64,000 nt of DNA from Denticeps clupeoides (GCF_900700375.1 NC_041707.1:34069509-34133508); one strand, 5' to 3'; shown: positions 31,810 through 46,059, counted from the stretch's first letter. The notes: a model not told the origin generated them from the sequence alone. Translations and numbers: made by a program.

Positions 31810-33300
31810 ATTTCTTGTAAACTAATAGAGACGTTAGAAAACCTGTAACCTACCTCTCGGTCCACTCGGGATTGCAGTTCTCCGAGGCTCTGTGCCCCAG
31901 GGGAGGAATGAGGAAGTTCTGACTGGTTCTGAGCACACATTTGCATTTTTATTGATATGTAATTTAAGAGGAGCATGGGAGGAGCATGATGATTGACTCC
32001 CATTTTAAACTCTGGTAACCAAGCCTGTGGTGGTGGCTAGTCAACCATTTTATAACTCAGAAGGCTATTGGAGTGACCTGGTTCAATAATTGACAATAGT
32101 CTAGTTCAGAGGTTCTCGAGATAACATTGGTTGATTTATGCACCGCCCCCACCTTCTATAGAATTAAATAATGGCTGGGACAAGTTACTATTCTTTATAA
32201 ATACTTGGATCTCAAACTCGACCTTCCTCTAGTGGTAGGCCAGAAAGATTTGATTCTGTTAAAATTCACAACTGCTGTGCATTTAAAGGCACTTATTATC
32301 CTTAATATCATGAATATTTATTATGTGTATGACTGCAGTGTTGACAGTGGATGACCACGGTTATACTGGATTACCGAGAACAAAATTATATTAATTGGAT
32401 CCTACGTAAACTAGCTCAGTCGGACTATATTAAAGCTAAATACGGATATATATATCCGGCAGCCAAATATTTCCAGAGGTGGTATTCAGCATAAAAAACG
32501 TAGGAATACATTAGCAACATTTCTAGGACACTGTGCATGGGAAGAAGGTATATTGATAGTGCCTGATGAAGAACAGGAAGAAATCAGCCAAAAAACATGA
32601 AGCAGCCCTAGCTTGCTTAAACTTGCAAGCATGAGGAATCTGTGGCACAGATACACGGCAGACATTAGAATCACTATGATATCTTCTCAAATGAATGTTT
32701 AGAAATGTCTGAACCTCGGCTTTATAAAATACAGAGATTCCTATTTTGAAATCTAAAATGTTTTTGTTCTCGACAGCCCAGTAATTACCCTCGTTTGTTT
32801 GGAATTAGGCCCGCCTGGTGGGCTGGTGGTTAGCGACTTGACCTCACACCTCCAAGGTTGTGAGTTCGAATCTCGGCTTGTGCGTGCGAAGTTGGTGTTG
32901 GTGAGGGTTTTCCGGTTTCCACCCACCATCCAAACGCATGCAATATTGGTGGATTTAGCAAGATACAGATAACTATAAAATATATATATATATGAACAAA
33001 ACTGGACAATGATTTGTTATTTGGAGAAAATCAAACTAGGACTATAAATGGAGTGTACACACTGTGTTTATATAAACTCTGTTTCTGTCCCGCTGCTGTA
33101 ACCTTAATAAAAAGTACTGAGTACATAATGTCTCCTTATGAACAGTCACAGAGCCAAACTGAGACAGTTTCTCTGCACGTGTTGTGCATTTGAACGAGTT
33201 TGAATGTGCATTTCTAGCTTCGCGTTTCTGGGCCAGCCGGCGCTCCGTAGTTGGGCGAAGTTCGCGTCACGGCCGGTAAACAGAGCTGCTGCGTGAGATG
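31810..33300. other. Intergenic: lectin 5' flank and man2b2 promoter side
   Basis: No gene recognised. Contains a SINE C-like copy at 32810-32945 (CCTCACACCTCCAAGGTTGT...TTCGAATCTC), AT-rich stretches, and a CpG-richer segment just before the man2b2 start at 33303. Confidence 0.5.
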
Positions 33301-33302
33301 CG

Positions 33303-36300
33303 ATGTGGGGGCTCGCCTTTGCTCTGACGTTGGCGTCTTGCTCGCCCCTCTCCGGGAATTCCGGGAATGCGGGGGTCCCGGTCCACACGTTCGTCGTCCC
33401 GCACAGTCACATGGACGTGGGCTGGGTCTACACCGTCCAGGTACCGTGGCGCTAGTAAATTCACGCAGTGACCCTTCATTTCCTGCTTTTTTTATCATCA
33501 TCTTCTTTTTTTCAGGAGAGCATGCATGCCTACGCCGCCAACGTCTACAGCACGGTGGTGGAGGAGCTGTCGCGGGCCAAACAGCGCAAGTTCATCGCCG
33601 TGGAGCAGGAGTTCTTCCGACTCTGGTGGGACTCGGTGGCCACGGATCAGCACAAGAAGCTGGTAAGAGAAGGAAAGACTGCGGGGGACGAGGGGGGGGG
33701 TCTGTCACCATCACCACCATCATCATCTTCATCTTCCTCCTCCTCAGGTGAGACAGCTGTTGCAAGAACGCCGCCTGGAGTTCGTCATTGGGGGTCAGGT
33801 GATGCACGATGAGGCTGTCACCGACGTAGACGACGCCATTCTGCAGCTCACAGGTCGTAAAACAGTAAAAGTCTTTTTCTGTACCGGCGTACATTCGCTG
33901 CCTACTGGACCGGGAAATGTCCAAAATGACTAGAAATGTCCTCGTTTTACACCTCTGTGAGTTCTGTGTTCCACAGACGTTGGCATTTTCTCTCACTCGT
34001 TATCAAGAAAAACATAAAGTGGTGGCCTAGTGGTTAAGGAAGCGGCCCTGAATCCCGATCTGCCGAGGTGCCACTGAGGTGCCACTGAGGTGCCACTGAG
34101 GTGCCACTGAGGTGCCACTGAGGTGCCACTGAGGTGCCACTGAGCAAAGCACCGTCCCCACGCACTGCTCCCCGGGCACCTGTCATGGCTGCCCACTGTT
34201 CACTCAGGGTGATGGGTTAAATGCAGAGGACATATTTCACTGTGTGCACCGTGTGCTGAGCTGCTGTGTATCACATGTGACAATCACTTCAATTCAAATT
34301 CAATTCAAAAAATATAAAACAGAAATCTCCACTTTCATACAGGTTGACTTTTCAGTGGACAGGACGCGACGTTTCAAAATAAGTCCCAATTTGATTTGCA
34401 TTAATATAGCGTCTTTCAGCTTGGGGTCGAGCTGCGTGTGTAAATCCATGCACATCATGCACCTTCACACTTGTGATTGCCGTAGAATATGCAGTGAGGT
34501 TTGGGGTTTTATTTTGAAGAGTCGCGCCAAAAGCAGCAATTGAAAAACCAACGTGTGTGTGAGGACGCAGACATACATGACTTTGCGAAGGTGGAGATTT
34601 GTAGGCTTTTGTTTAATGATCGAGAGAAAATCCAGCAAAGTTCTGTGAATGTCGAATACTGAACATCTGCATACATGTTGAGAGCAACTTAATCAACAAC
34701 AATTAGTCTTAAGCTCCAGTTTAATGCTGTCACCATAAAGGCTTCACTTATTATTAGAATTATTTTCATTGTTTTAGGGAGCTTTCACACCTACAGGGTT
34801 AAGTGCGCTTCAGTCGAACTCCACTTCGTTTCCCTACTTGATGCGTCTTGTTAAAAGAGTTCCGTATGAATTAATGCACGGCACCTCCTGTGTTGTCTTT
34901 TTATTAGTCAGGAGTTACTGCAATCTAGTACTATTTGGAACACTGTTCCAAATAGTTATCAGAAGGTTGCTGGTTCGAATCCCGATCCGCCAAGGTGCCA
35001 CTGAGGTGCCACTGAGCAAAGCACCGTCCCCACACACTGCTCCCCGGGCGCCTGTCATGGCTGCCCACTCAGGGTGATGGGTTAAATGCAGAGGACAAAT
35101 TTCACTCTTCACCGTGTGCTGTGCTGCTGTGTATCACATGTGACAATTACTTCACTTTATAAGATTTATAAGATAAGATTTAGTAGCCTGGTGGGTAAAA
35201 CACCTGCCTATGAACCAGAAGATCCAGGTTCAAACCCCACTTACTACCACTGTGTCCCTGAGCAAGACACTTAACCCTGAGTGTCTCCAGGGGGGCTGTC
35301 CCTATAACTAGGCCCTCTGGATAAGGGCGTCTGATAAATGCTGTGAATGTAAATATTGTCAATATGAAAAAGGATTGACTACATAAAAATAAGACATTCC
35401 AACAAACGTAACATTTGGGTTCAATGATTTGGCTCACAGGCAATATAACGCTGGAATATCAGTAATAAATTTAAATAATTTTTTATTACAGAGGGGCATG
35501 GATTCCTATATGAGACGTTCGGCATCCGGCCTCGATTCTCTTGGCATGTGGACCCGTTCGGCGCGTCGGCCACCACGCCGGTTCTGTTCGCCCTGGCAGG
35601 GTTCCACGCTCATCTCATTTCACGTGTTGATTATGACCTAAAGAATGAGATGCAGAACAACAAGGTGAGGTCATCGGGGTTGCAGTCACCTCGCCTTGGT
35701 TCAGTGGAAGTTTTATGAAGCCTCGTCATGGAGAAAACGAAAGAGCCAAATTCAGTCTAAACCAGAAGATTACGGAAGTGTTGTTAGCATGGAGGACAGC
35801 AGTCGTGGACCTCAAGAACAACATTAATTAGCATAGATACATCCCATTATTTTGAACAATTGATTTCAGTCCATCACCAGATCACCAGTCCATCCCTCAT
35901 TAGGCTGGCCACCAATATGGAGTTCCCACCCAGGTTCTTACTTCTCATGCGTACATGTATGAAATCTGACCCAAAAGTAGAACTATTTCTGTCTGTGCTT
36001 GTGAATCTGATTGACATCATCGAATGATTTATGCCTTTTTTTTTTTTTTTTTTTTATAATAATCCCACAACATTGTTTTTAATTAGGAATGAGCTACCCC
36101 AAACTAACCTTTGTGCACATGTTTACACATCCCAAGCTCCCCATACTCTTATCTTGGGTATTTTTCCCCAAAATAGTGGCACTTGTTGGGCCCTGTTTGG
36201 CCATCAAAGGCTTAAAATTGTACAATAGCATCAACTTGAAACTGTTTTTTTTTTTTCCCTTGTTCCTCTAGAGGCTCCAGTTTGTGTGGAGAGGATCATC

Positions 36301-39300
36301 GTCCTTGGGAGCAAAGCAAGAGATCTTTACCCACACCATGGACCAGTTCAGCTACTGCACCCCGTCCTACATTCCCTTCTCTAACAGGTGAAATATTTGA
36401 CCCCGACCAGCAAAACATCAAAACTCGTCAAAATAATTAAACATTTTTGAAAATATTGTTTTCCATGAATCATTAGCCCAATGACCGTAATGTTGAGCAT
36501 GTGTCTCATCAGGTCTGGGTTTTACTGGAACGGCGTGGCCTTGTTTCCTGATCCCCCTAAAGATGGCATCTATCCCAACATGAGCTTGCTGGTCACGCCG
36601 AAAACCCTCGAGGCTTACGCCCAGACCATGGTGGACAACATCAAACAAAGGGCCCAGTGGTTTCGAACGGGTCATGTCCTCTGGCCTTGGGTGAGCTGAC
36701 AATACAGACCGTCTTTAATCAAACCGTTAATCAAAAGCAGTGGATTTGCTTGACGTGCAGTCGGTAGTGATAAATAAAATGTCTTCCAGGGCTGTGACAA
36801 GCAGTTCTACAACGCGTCAGTACAGTTCTCCAACATGGACGTCTTGCTGGACTACATTAACAGGCACAGCGACAAATTCGGAGTGACCGTGCAGTACGCC
36901 ACCCTCGGCGATTATTTCCAGGCAGTCCACCAATCAAATTTCTCCTGGGAAGTGAGGCGAAACCGGGACTTCCTGCCTTACTCTACTGGCATGTTCCTCA
37001 TTCTTGCTTCTTGGTGCTTAGTATTCTTGTTTTTTTGGTCTAGAATAAGCGTTTATTGTTTGTTTCAGAGCCATTCCAGGCCTGGACAGGATTCTATGCT
37101 TCTCGGAACGTTCTGAAGGGCGTGGCCAGGAAAGCCAGCTCCCTGCTTCATGCTGCAGAGACTCTCTTCGCTCGCTATCGTGTCGCTTACCCAGAAGGAC
37201 CAGTCCACTCCGACTGGGCCTTACAAAAGCTTAGAGCGCTAAGCTGGGCCGTCTCAGAGGTGCCTAAAGAGATAATTGCATCGGAACATACAAGAGCACG
37301 ACGTTGGTGCTGACTGTGGGGTTTTTTTAGGTCCAGCACCATGACGGCATCACCGGGACTGAGTCGCCGAAAGTGGCCGACATGTACATGCAACATCTAA
37401 CGCAAGGCATGATGGGAGTGGAGGAGCTCCTGGCAGCTATCTTTCTTTTACCCCAGTCTCTCAGCATGACATTGAGTAAACCCCAGCCAGGTACTCATCA
37501 TGGTTTTATGGAGATTTATTCCAGACGAGGCAAGGTTTAATACATGTTAGTAGCGCAGGTGCTGTACCAAGTTAGAGCAATTTACAAAACATGTAAGAGG
37601 ATTAAATCATAGTGAATATCATTGAAATCATTGTTTTTTTTCTTAAATTTTTAAAGACACCTCCAGGAGCCTTGAACAGCATGTGATTATCTACAATCCT
37701 CTTGCCTGGAATATCACCACTTACGTCAATGTCACTGTTACCTTCGCCATGGCGACAGTATTTGATGAGGATGGACGGGTTGTCCCAGCGCAGGTAACTT
37801 GGCATAGAGCCAGACGTTTTGTTTTCTCACACAGAGCGGCTCCTCATCCCAGACTATGAAATCTACATGAATCATGTTCAGTTTTAAGGCTTTGTGTTCT
37901 CTGCTTCTTCAGATCCAGCCTTGTGTCAGTTCCACCACTGAGTACGACCTGTTCATCTTGGTCGAACTGGGAGGGCTTCAATTCAGGAAGTACATCATCA
38001 AGTTCTTACCACTTCCCTGCTGGGATGCGGACGAGTGCGGCTGGATGCACCAAGCGAGGATGCTGAAGTTCGAGAAGCGGAATGTCAGCCAGTGGAAGAG
38101 GACTGGCAGGAAGCTGCTGCCGGTTGTGAATGACTGTTACATTCTGCTGTTCGACCAGGAGACCAACCTGCTGCACAGCATCACCGACAGGTATGACTTA
38201 TTACATCACGGGGCAGTGGTGGCCTAGCGGGAAAGGAAACAGATCCTTAATCGGAAGGTTGCCAATTCGAATCCGGAACAGTCAAGTTGCGGGGATACTG
38301 AGGTGCCCCTGAGGGAAGTACCATCCGCACACAGTACTGCTTCCCTTTCATGGCTGCCCACTGCTCCCTCTCTAAATGGCAAATAATCACGATTTCCATA
38401 AACCGGCAGATGCAAAACTGGAATTTAAATATCAATACCAGTTCTAATTGATAGCGAAATTGATACTAAATTTTATTATTGATTAATTTTATTTTTAACT
38501 GCATTAGTTTAAAGACTCCTTGTAACACTTTTTGACTCATTAGTGTTGAAATGTAGATTCATTGCTTTTTAAGAGTCTCCTTAAAACATATTAACTAGAC
38601 AAGTTACGTTGTAAGTCGCTCTGGATAAGGGCGTCTGCCAAATGCCGTAAATGTAAGTATAAATAAATAAATTGAATATATGATTTTTTTTTTTTTAAAT
38701 AGCTCACTTTCATTCTCATGTTTGAAGTCCGGTTTGCCTTTATCCAGATCTGTGTGGTTCATTATTCTCAGGAACAGCAACAGGAAGGTCAGCATGAGGC
38801 AGGATTTCTGGGAGTACGAGTCCAATGGAGACGTAAAGAAGGGCCCAATCTCTGACAACTACATCTTCAGTACCAGCCACTCCGCTGTGCCTGCGTATAA
38901 AGCTGTCTCCATGGAGATCATCACGGGAAAGATAATCACTGAGATTCGGCAGTACTTCTACCGGTGCGACACACGTCTTATCAGTTTATTAATTTTTTTT
39001 GTTTTTCCTCCTGACTAGACTACAAAAATAAATTTACAGAACGTTGTGCCATGTCTTTGTTTACTTATTATGGCTGATAGCTCATGAAATTCTTATCTAA
39101 AGTAACTTACATTGTCTGTCAGGACTTGGCTTGGACTTGAAGGGCTGACCTTGAATTAAATGAAAAAGTAAATGTGTATCTGAAGGTGTTTCTCAAACAT
39201 GTACACATACACATGTAGTTATAATGTCCCTGAAGCAGTCTGTATCGTCCTATTTATTTGAGAGTGGTCCCTAGTGATTATTTATAAAATGACCAAAATT

Positions 39301-42300
39301 CATCCAACTGAAGGAGCATCCTGGACCACACAGCATGTCTACATGAAGTGTATTTAAAAAAAAAAAAAAAAAAAAACAACGTCTAAATGGCTTTTTTTTT
39401 TATCTCTAGGCAAGAGTCTGATGAGGACTACACCTACTCCGTGGTGACCAGGGTGCCAGAGAGTTTCAAGGACCGGCTGCTCTGCCGTCGGCTGGAGCAG
39501 AGTTACACGGTGGGTCCCCTGGAACTGAACCGAGAGGCTGTATTCAGGACCAACACCAACCTGAAGAACAACCGGACAATCTTTACAGACAACAATGGCT
39601 ACCAGATGTTGAGGAGAACGTTCAGGACCTTCAACAACAATTCCATTGCCAGAGTAAGCAGACTTTTTAGTCCGAGCATATCATAGATGGGGATAGTATG
39701 GTCAAGAATGAAGAAAGTCACATAACTGCTCTTTTGGTAGAATTTTTACCCAATGGTGCGTGCTGCTTACATCGAGGATGACTGTAGTAGGCTGGTCGTT
39801 CTCAGCGAGAGAGCCCACGGAGTGTCCAGTCAGCAGCACGGCCAGGTGGAAGTAAGTTGTGCGCAGTAACACTCAAAAGTACGTACATGCATGCATTCTG
39901 ATATAAATATCAGTAAACAAAACAGGCAGTGCTTAGTATGAGAATTAGTAGAGAAAACGTCAATTTCTGAAAATGAAATGCGGAGAGTGAATCCTAAACA
40001 GAAAATTTTCTTGTTTGTCTCTGTCTACAGGTTTGGTACGGTTATTGTCAGTTGACTACAGCAGAGATAGTGTTATTGTACAATGTGTATAAAGGGAAAT
40101 GGGTGAAAGGGAGGAGATGGGCATTGTATAACACTTGGTCATGTGACTTATTGACAGGAGGGGGTAAAAATCCTCCGGAATGAGGAAGGATCAGTTAAAA
40201 AAAATAAAATATATATATATATATATATTGTTTGTTTGTACATGAACTCTCAGAAGTCCTGTGAGAGTTTTGCTCCATCCCTACCTCTCTCACTCAGGTG
40301 ATGCTGCATAGACGTCTGTGGAACAACCAGGGATGGAACCTTGGGTACAACCTCACCCTCAACGACACGTCTGTGGTGCGGCCCATCCTGTGGACCATCC
40401 TGGGGTCTTCGTCTGCAATTGGCTCTCTCTACCAGAGGGAGGCGCTGGAGTTGCAGCACAGGCCTGTGGTCATGCCCATCGACAAGCCACGTGAGAAATA
40501 TTTTTGTGACCCCTCCCACCATAAACAAACCCACAATGGTCACTGAAATCACTTGAAACCAACACATTTATTGTCATTATATTATCAAAAATAATTATTG
40601 TCATTTTTGTCCAGGCCAGTGTCATAATTCTGTTGAACCACAATCTGATCGTGTCTGTCTGTCTAATTTTCCTTTGTTAATTTTCAGTAAATTGTTATGT
40701 ATTATTCATTTGGTCAGTTTTATGGAGATTTCAGTCATCATTGTGATGTTTTCTTTCTGTAAAGGAAGGATACCAACTATTTTGTCCATGTGTGTATATT
40801 CATTCATCTGAGGCTGCTATTCAAAATGAATTCAGTTCACTAATTACAGACTCCACCCTCATTTGTGGGAGTGCTGATTCAGTGACAAGTTTATTAAAGC
40901 CCCTTGGTTGCTACCACTGCTGCTATTTAGCTCAGTGAATTCTGTGGTCACCACTGCAGGATTGAGCAACACACTGAACCTGTAATTCTTGAATGGAAGC
41001 CAAACACCTTGAACTGATGGGATCAAGCCAAATATGCATGAATGTAAATAAGGTTACAGTCAAATAAATGGCACCTAATAGAGAAGAGGGACGAAAGGGG
41101 TGGGTTGAGGTGGAGAGACATCTTTACTAGGGTGGCAGTTGCCTACTGGATAGCACAATCACCTATGAAGCATAAGTCCCAGGTTCAAATCCCACTTACT
41201 ACCACTGACACTGAGTGTCTCCAGGGGGACTGTCCCTGTAACTACTGCATAAGGGTGTCTGATAAATGCCGTAAAAATGTAAATGTTCTAGTTCTGTCTG
41301 AAAGAAACCGAATGCAAATCAGGTGCTTTCCCATCCGTTTCCTTGAGAAAAGGAAAGTAAATTCCAAGGTATGAAGGTGTCAGAGAGAAGGAATGAAAGA
41401 ACGTAAAACATGTTATTATCTGGCAGGAAATGACTACATTTTATGGTGGCCATTATTAAGCCCAATGTACTGTGATTTTAGAGAAACCGTGGAGAAAAGA
41501 GCCATGGAACGGTTCCACAATGCAGCCTGTGGTTTTACCCGCGAACCTCCACATGCAGACCCTCAGTGTCCCCGGCTGGAGCTACAGCTCCAACCACTCT
41601 GTGAACAGGCAGAACCTGGACCTGGGTGAGATCCAGTTCTCAGAAGGGCCATGATAGTAAATGAATATGAGGGATCATATTATGTGTCTGTGTCTGTGTG
41701 TAGGTAAGCAGGGGTCGGCACCAGATTTGGACCGAATACTGCTGAGGATCACACATCTGTATGAAACTGGGGAAGACCCGGTTCTGTCGGTGCCCACCAC
41801 CATCAACCTGCGGGTAAGAATTTCACTGTCAGCATTGAGTGTCATAAGTGCCAGCAGTGTGAGTCGGTTTAAAAGAACACATCTAGGGTCTGTTTCCCAT
41901 TTATGAATTAAACCTAGTCACTGAGGTCTTTTGGTCTAGGAATTGGCTGAAAATTCCTCTGGATAATCTTAACATATTATTTGCACCAATTCCCTTTTTA
42001 AACAGGACGTCCTGCAAGGCATGGGTGAAGTAAAGGAAGTGAGGGAGCGATCCCTCACTGGAACCTGGGATATCTCTGATCTCCAGAGGTGGAAGTGGCA
42101 GACCAAAGAGGACCTTGATAAAAAGGGTACCTCAATATGGATAATATTACAGAAACCAGTCTTACTGGTTACAGGTTTTATTAGGGGACCTATACAAAAA
42201 AAAGTTTCTTTATTGTCTTTTCCATCATAGGTGATGCTACATCTTTTGATATCGTCACCAAGGACTTCAATATCACCATATCACCCAAAGAGATCAGGAC

Positions 42301-42322
42301 ATTTTTCGTCTACTTCAAATAG
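33303..42322 (+). CDS. man2b2: Epididymis-specific / core-specific lysosomal alpha-mannosidase (GH38)
   Basis: MAN2B2 cleaves alpha-mannose from N-glycan cores in lysosomes or secretions. Nineteen exons keep phase and give 1009 residues, matching the human length: 33303-33440, 33516-33662, 33748-33853, 35492-35664, 36272-36387, 36513-36690, 36790-36988, 37069-37259, 37331-37490, 37657-37793, 37913-38190, 38772-38963, 39410-39653, 39741-39851, 40298-40490, 41482-41625, 41704-41813, 42006-42126, 42231-42322. A hydrophobic N-terminus ([13 protein letters not shown]) is a signal peptide. GH38 motifs are PHSHMDVGW (zinc ligands His36, Asp38), [11 protein letters not shown] (nucleophile Asp151) and [14 protein letters not shown]. 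The C-terminus [10 protein letters not shown] matches the family. The ATG at 33303 is chosen because it gives the signal peptide; an upstream ATG at 33298 is out of frame. Intron 7 begins GC rather than GT. A polyadenylation signal is at 42487-42492. Confidence 0.97.
34018..34290 (+). repeat. SINE A with internal 11-bp expansion (man2b2 intron 3)
   Basis: Plus-strand SINE A whose internal GAGGTGCCACT is repeated about seven times (34065-34141); other copies have one or two. Confidence 0.85.
34965..35353 (+). repeat. SINE A followed closely by SINE B (man2b2 intron 3)
   Basis: SINE A spans about 34965-35157 (GGTTGCTGGTTCGAATCCCG at its head). After a short run of AAGATTTATAAGATAAG, SINE B spans about 35177-35353 (AGTAGCCTGGTGGGTAAAAC). 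Same orientation, likely independent insertions. Confidence 0.8.
38207..38375 (+). repeat. SINE A copy (man2b2 intron 11)
   Basis: GGGGCAGTGGTGGCCTAGCG head, TCATGGCTGCCCACTGCTCC body. A separate LINE/SINE tail (GTCGCTCTGGATAAGGGCGT) is at about 38608-38660. Confidence 0.78.
41128..41286 (+). repeat. SINE B copy (man2b2 intron 15)
   Basis: AGGGTGGCAGTTGCCTACTG head, AGGTTCAAATCCCACTTACT B-box region, GATAAATGCCG tail; about 30 bp of the middle is deleted. Confidence 0.75.
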
Positions 42323-44130
42323 ACAAAAGTGACTTTGTGTCTTCTAAGAAGATTGTTAGGTCTGTTGATTGCACTTTAAAATATTCACCCTTTCAAAAAC
42401 GGGCCCATGTTGTTGAATATAATGATCAAGTATTTGCCAGTTGCACTTTTTGTATTGAATAATGACCATACATTTTTATTAAATCAAATAAAGGAATTAT
42501 TAAGCAATTTGACAGAATCGTCTGACTTGGGTTGAAATGTGCTTCCAAAATGACTGACAACACAAATAATAACTCTTTGAACGTTTCTTGTTTATGTAGT
42601 TGTAGTTGGCGATGTGGCCATGGTTTCCAAATCCCAGCTCTGGCTTTGTGTTTGCATAGATTTCAACAAGGAGTATAAATGAAATCATTTCATTTTTCTT
42701 TCATTTAGCGTCAGTCAACAGATGGAGAGAAACCAAGTTGCAGGTTTAGAGTGACATCTACTGGTGACATCCAGAGGAAAAAAATCCTGGCAGCATGGCA
42801 TGTGTGTTCAGCCTGCAATGCGCTGGTAACAAGTCGTCCCACTGCTCTGCACAGTTCTTCAGTGTTCCACACACATGCTATCCTGACAGTGGCCTAAAAT
42901 AAGTAGCATGTCCACTCAGCAGCTGGCTGCAGAGGAAGCGCTGAACAACGATGGCGAACAGCAGCAGCTGGCCCCACAGTCCCGAACCCTGCAGCTACGC
43001 ACAACTGCGGTGTGAAGGTGTGAAGTGAGCGTAGCCGTCTCCCAAATTTGGGCCTAGTTCCCAGTAAGCTGACATGTTTGAGGGGGATTTCACACCAGAT
43101 GGTGCCGTGCTTCAGTAGACTTTGGTCTGCTGGCCTGGTTTTACCTCCTCGCCGCAGGTGGCCTGCTGTTTTTGGTGTGTAAGCTGCTGGCAGGATAAAG
43201 AGCGCAGCGCATTTGTTGGTCACATGAAAACTCGAATCCGGCCCCACACTCATTATTAAGACATGCGATGTCTTGCGATAAATGTCTGTTTGGTAAATAG
43301 CAGAAGGCTGAACTTGAACTTGAATGAACTTTCCATTCTCCCTTGAGATCCTTTTATATTATCATTATTATCTAAGCAATGGGCCGTCAGAAAAACTGTT
43401 ATTCTATGATGTACACAATTAAATCTTTTGTTTGCATTGAATGGATATGACTTTGTTTCTAATGATTTTTGTTCATTTAAATATATTTTACCTATTGTAT
43501 TCAGACATGATTCCTAACATTCCCATTAATTAGTTTCCCCTCCTCGCAATTGATTAGACTCTGTTTATACATTGTTTTCTTGACATTTTCTACACTGGGC
43601 ACATTTACCATTGTAACTCGTTGCGCCGTCCTCTATAATGGCATAATTTACATTTTGTTAGGATGATTAATATAGATTTATATATGGTGTATTCTTAATT
43701 TAACACTTCTTAGAAATTAAGGGATGTGAGGTCCGGGTGGTAGTGGCCTAGTGGGTAGGTTCAAACCCCACTTACTACCATTGTGTCCCTGAGCAAGACA
43801 CTTAACCCTAAGTTGCTCCAGGGGGGGACTGTCCCTGTAACTACTGATTGTAAATCGCTCTGGATAAGGGCGTAAATGTAAATGCTCTAAATGTAAATGT
43901 CCGATTCTTTTTAGCGATTCGGATCATTTGTGCCATATTACTTGAAACCAAAAACAACGAGAGGCCTGACCTTAGATAAACTTGACGAATAAAAAAGAAT
44001 CTGAGTGTTCCATCTTCCTCATGCTGCATTATTAAAAAAGGAAAAAAAAATACGACAATGAGCAATTCGCCGGAATGAACCGGTTCCGTCGGTTCACCAA
44101 AACGATTCATTCAGAAAGAGCGACTCGCCG
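42323..44130. other. Intergenic: man2b2 3' UTR to ctdnep1 promoter
   Basis: After the man2b2 poly(A) signal (42487-42492) the stretch holds a short SINE C-like fragment (about 42600-42680) and a plus-strand SINE B at 43735-43898. No gene recognised. Confidence 0.55.
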
Positions 44131-44698
44131 CTGGTGTCCACGGAAGTGACGGAAAGGAGGCGATGGCGGCTCGCAGTTCGATTCCGGATTTGCGCTGAAA
44201 CTACCGGAGCTTCCCCCCCCCATGGAAACCGTCTGACTTTTCGCGCGCCCCGGCCCGACTTTCGCGCACCGGCTCCGGCGGGGGTGGACCAGGAAGCCGC
44301 GTCAGCTCGCCTTGCCCGCCGGCTCTTCTTTACGCGGCGTGTGCGGAGCTGGCGGTCGGTCGCGCGGCTAAGAAAGTGACTGGGTGGCTCTGGGCTTTAG
44401 CTAGCTGCCAGCTAGCGCCTGACGCGAAGTCAAATTTCGCGTCTTTTTGTCCCCCCTTCTTTTTTTTTTTTTTTTTAATTGTCGGATTACGTGGACCGTG
44501 TTCACTTTTTTTTTACGTTTTAATCAAGGCGACCGGCGTCGTCTCGGCTCCCCGACACGACCGTTTCGGACCTACGGCGGAGGGAATCCGTCCACCACCA
44601 CCCCCTCCGCGCCCGCCGGTGCAAAAGTTCAAGTGAAGGTGTGGAGCTCCGTGGAGCCGAGGCAGCGCCGGGCCGAGACGCTGGAGCGGGCGGCCACC
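44130..44698 (+). promoter_or_regulatory. CpG-rich promoter and 5' UTR of ctdnep1
   Basis: Strongly CpG-rich DNA with poly-T tracts near 44460-44476, directly before the ctdnep1 start. No TATA box stands out. Assigned by position and composition. Confidence 0.5.
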
Positions 44699-46021
44699 AT
44701 GCTGAAGACCCGCCAGTGTCTGCTCGGGGTCCGCACGTTCCTCGGCGTGGCGGCGCGGCTCTGGGGCTTCATCATGTTCGTCCTCAGGAAGCACCTGCGC
44801 ACCGTAAGCGGCCGGTTCCGCTGCCGCCTTTCTGCCCGAGAGGGTGAAAAAGATGTCGATTTTCGGGGCTTCAGGGAGCGGTCGTGTAAGGTCGTGACCT
44901 TTGCGCCCGAGTTATGTGAGGAGTTGTAAAAAGTCATCTGGAAAGTTGGTGAACTGGGTGCTGCTGTTCATTTCTCTCTCGTTAAAACTACCAGTGTCAT
45001 CTGATCGCCGTTTTAAATGAAAACGTGTGTCGTTAGTTAAAAAAAAAGAAAGTGGTGACCTTTAAATTTAATTAGATCTTTTACTTTGACAGAGGGAGAG
45101 AGGGGCTGGGTCAAATCCTGGTTGCTGTTTTGTTTACAGCGAGGCTTTGCTGTTGCAATACTTTCTCAAGCATTCGCCGAAATTCCCTGGTCTGATGTGC
45201 GACAAAAACAAAAAAAACCCAATCTGGCCCAAGATCTTTCTGAAGAACAGTTTCACATCCTGCTCGAGCTCCATCCAGCAGACGTGCGAGGTGTCGGGTC
45301 ACCTCTGCGGCTCCATGTTGACCTGGACTGCGTGTGACGTTGCTGTGGACCTGCGGCGGCTGATTCGTTCTCGCAGATAATTTAAAAAAAAATAAAAAAT
45401 TAATAATAATAACAACAAATCTGCTGTCTGGCTATTTTACAGTATGCTTCTCTTTTCGGTGTAAACATTGAACTTGCTTGACCTTTGACCTAGAGTGCAC
45501 AACCGCGTCGTTCCTTGCGTTTTCCGTTGATCGCAGTAGGCAACTGTCCAATGTTGGCCCAGGTTGATCTGAGCCTGCGTTGCTGCATGTTTTTTCACTG
45601 CCGGTACGTCCAGGGCCAACGCTATAGATCAACAAATAATGTTCTGTGTCATTTGTTCGGTGTCCTCGCTCCTGCTACATTTCATATCAAATTCCCATAA
45701 TACATTTTAGCAAATGTAACACTTAGTGCCTAGAAAGTCTTTTAATCGGACTTAAAAAACCTCCCATAATGTGAGAATTCCTCGAAGTACACTATTGTAA
45801 GCCCCGCCCCCTTCCCAGTCTTCAGTCCCGTACATCTTGTCGCGTGTAGGGGTTCATAACAGATTATAATTTCAGAGCCTCTTCACGCGTATGCCTAATC
45901 CCGTTGCGTAACGGTAATTATTTGAAAGGTGACCACTGGGAGCAGGAAATGGGCGTGCGGGCCGGCGGGTGGACACCGAACATCTGATACGCTGGCCCAA
46001 CAGGTGGATGTGCTGCCAACT

Positions 46022-46059
<38 letters not shown>

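Noticed and set aside
44134-44929. Overlapping open frames on both strands in the ctdnep1 5' region
   Set aside because: High GC content leaves many frames open; only the frame from 44699 matches a known protein.
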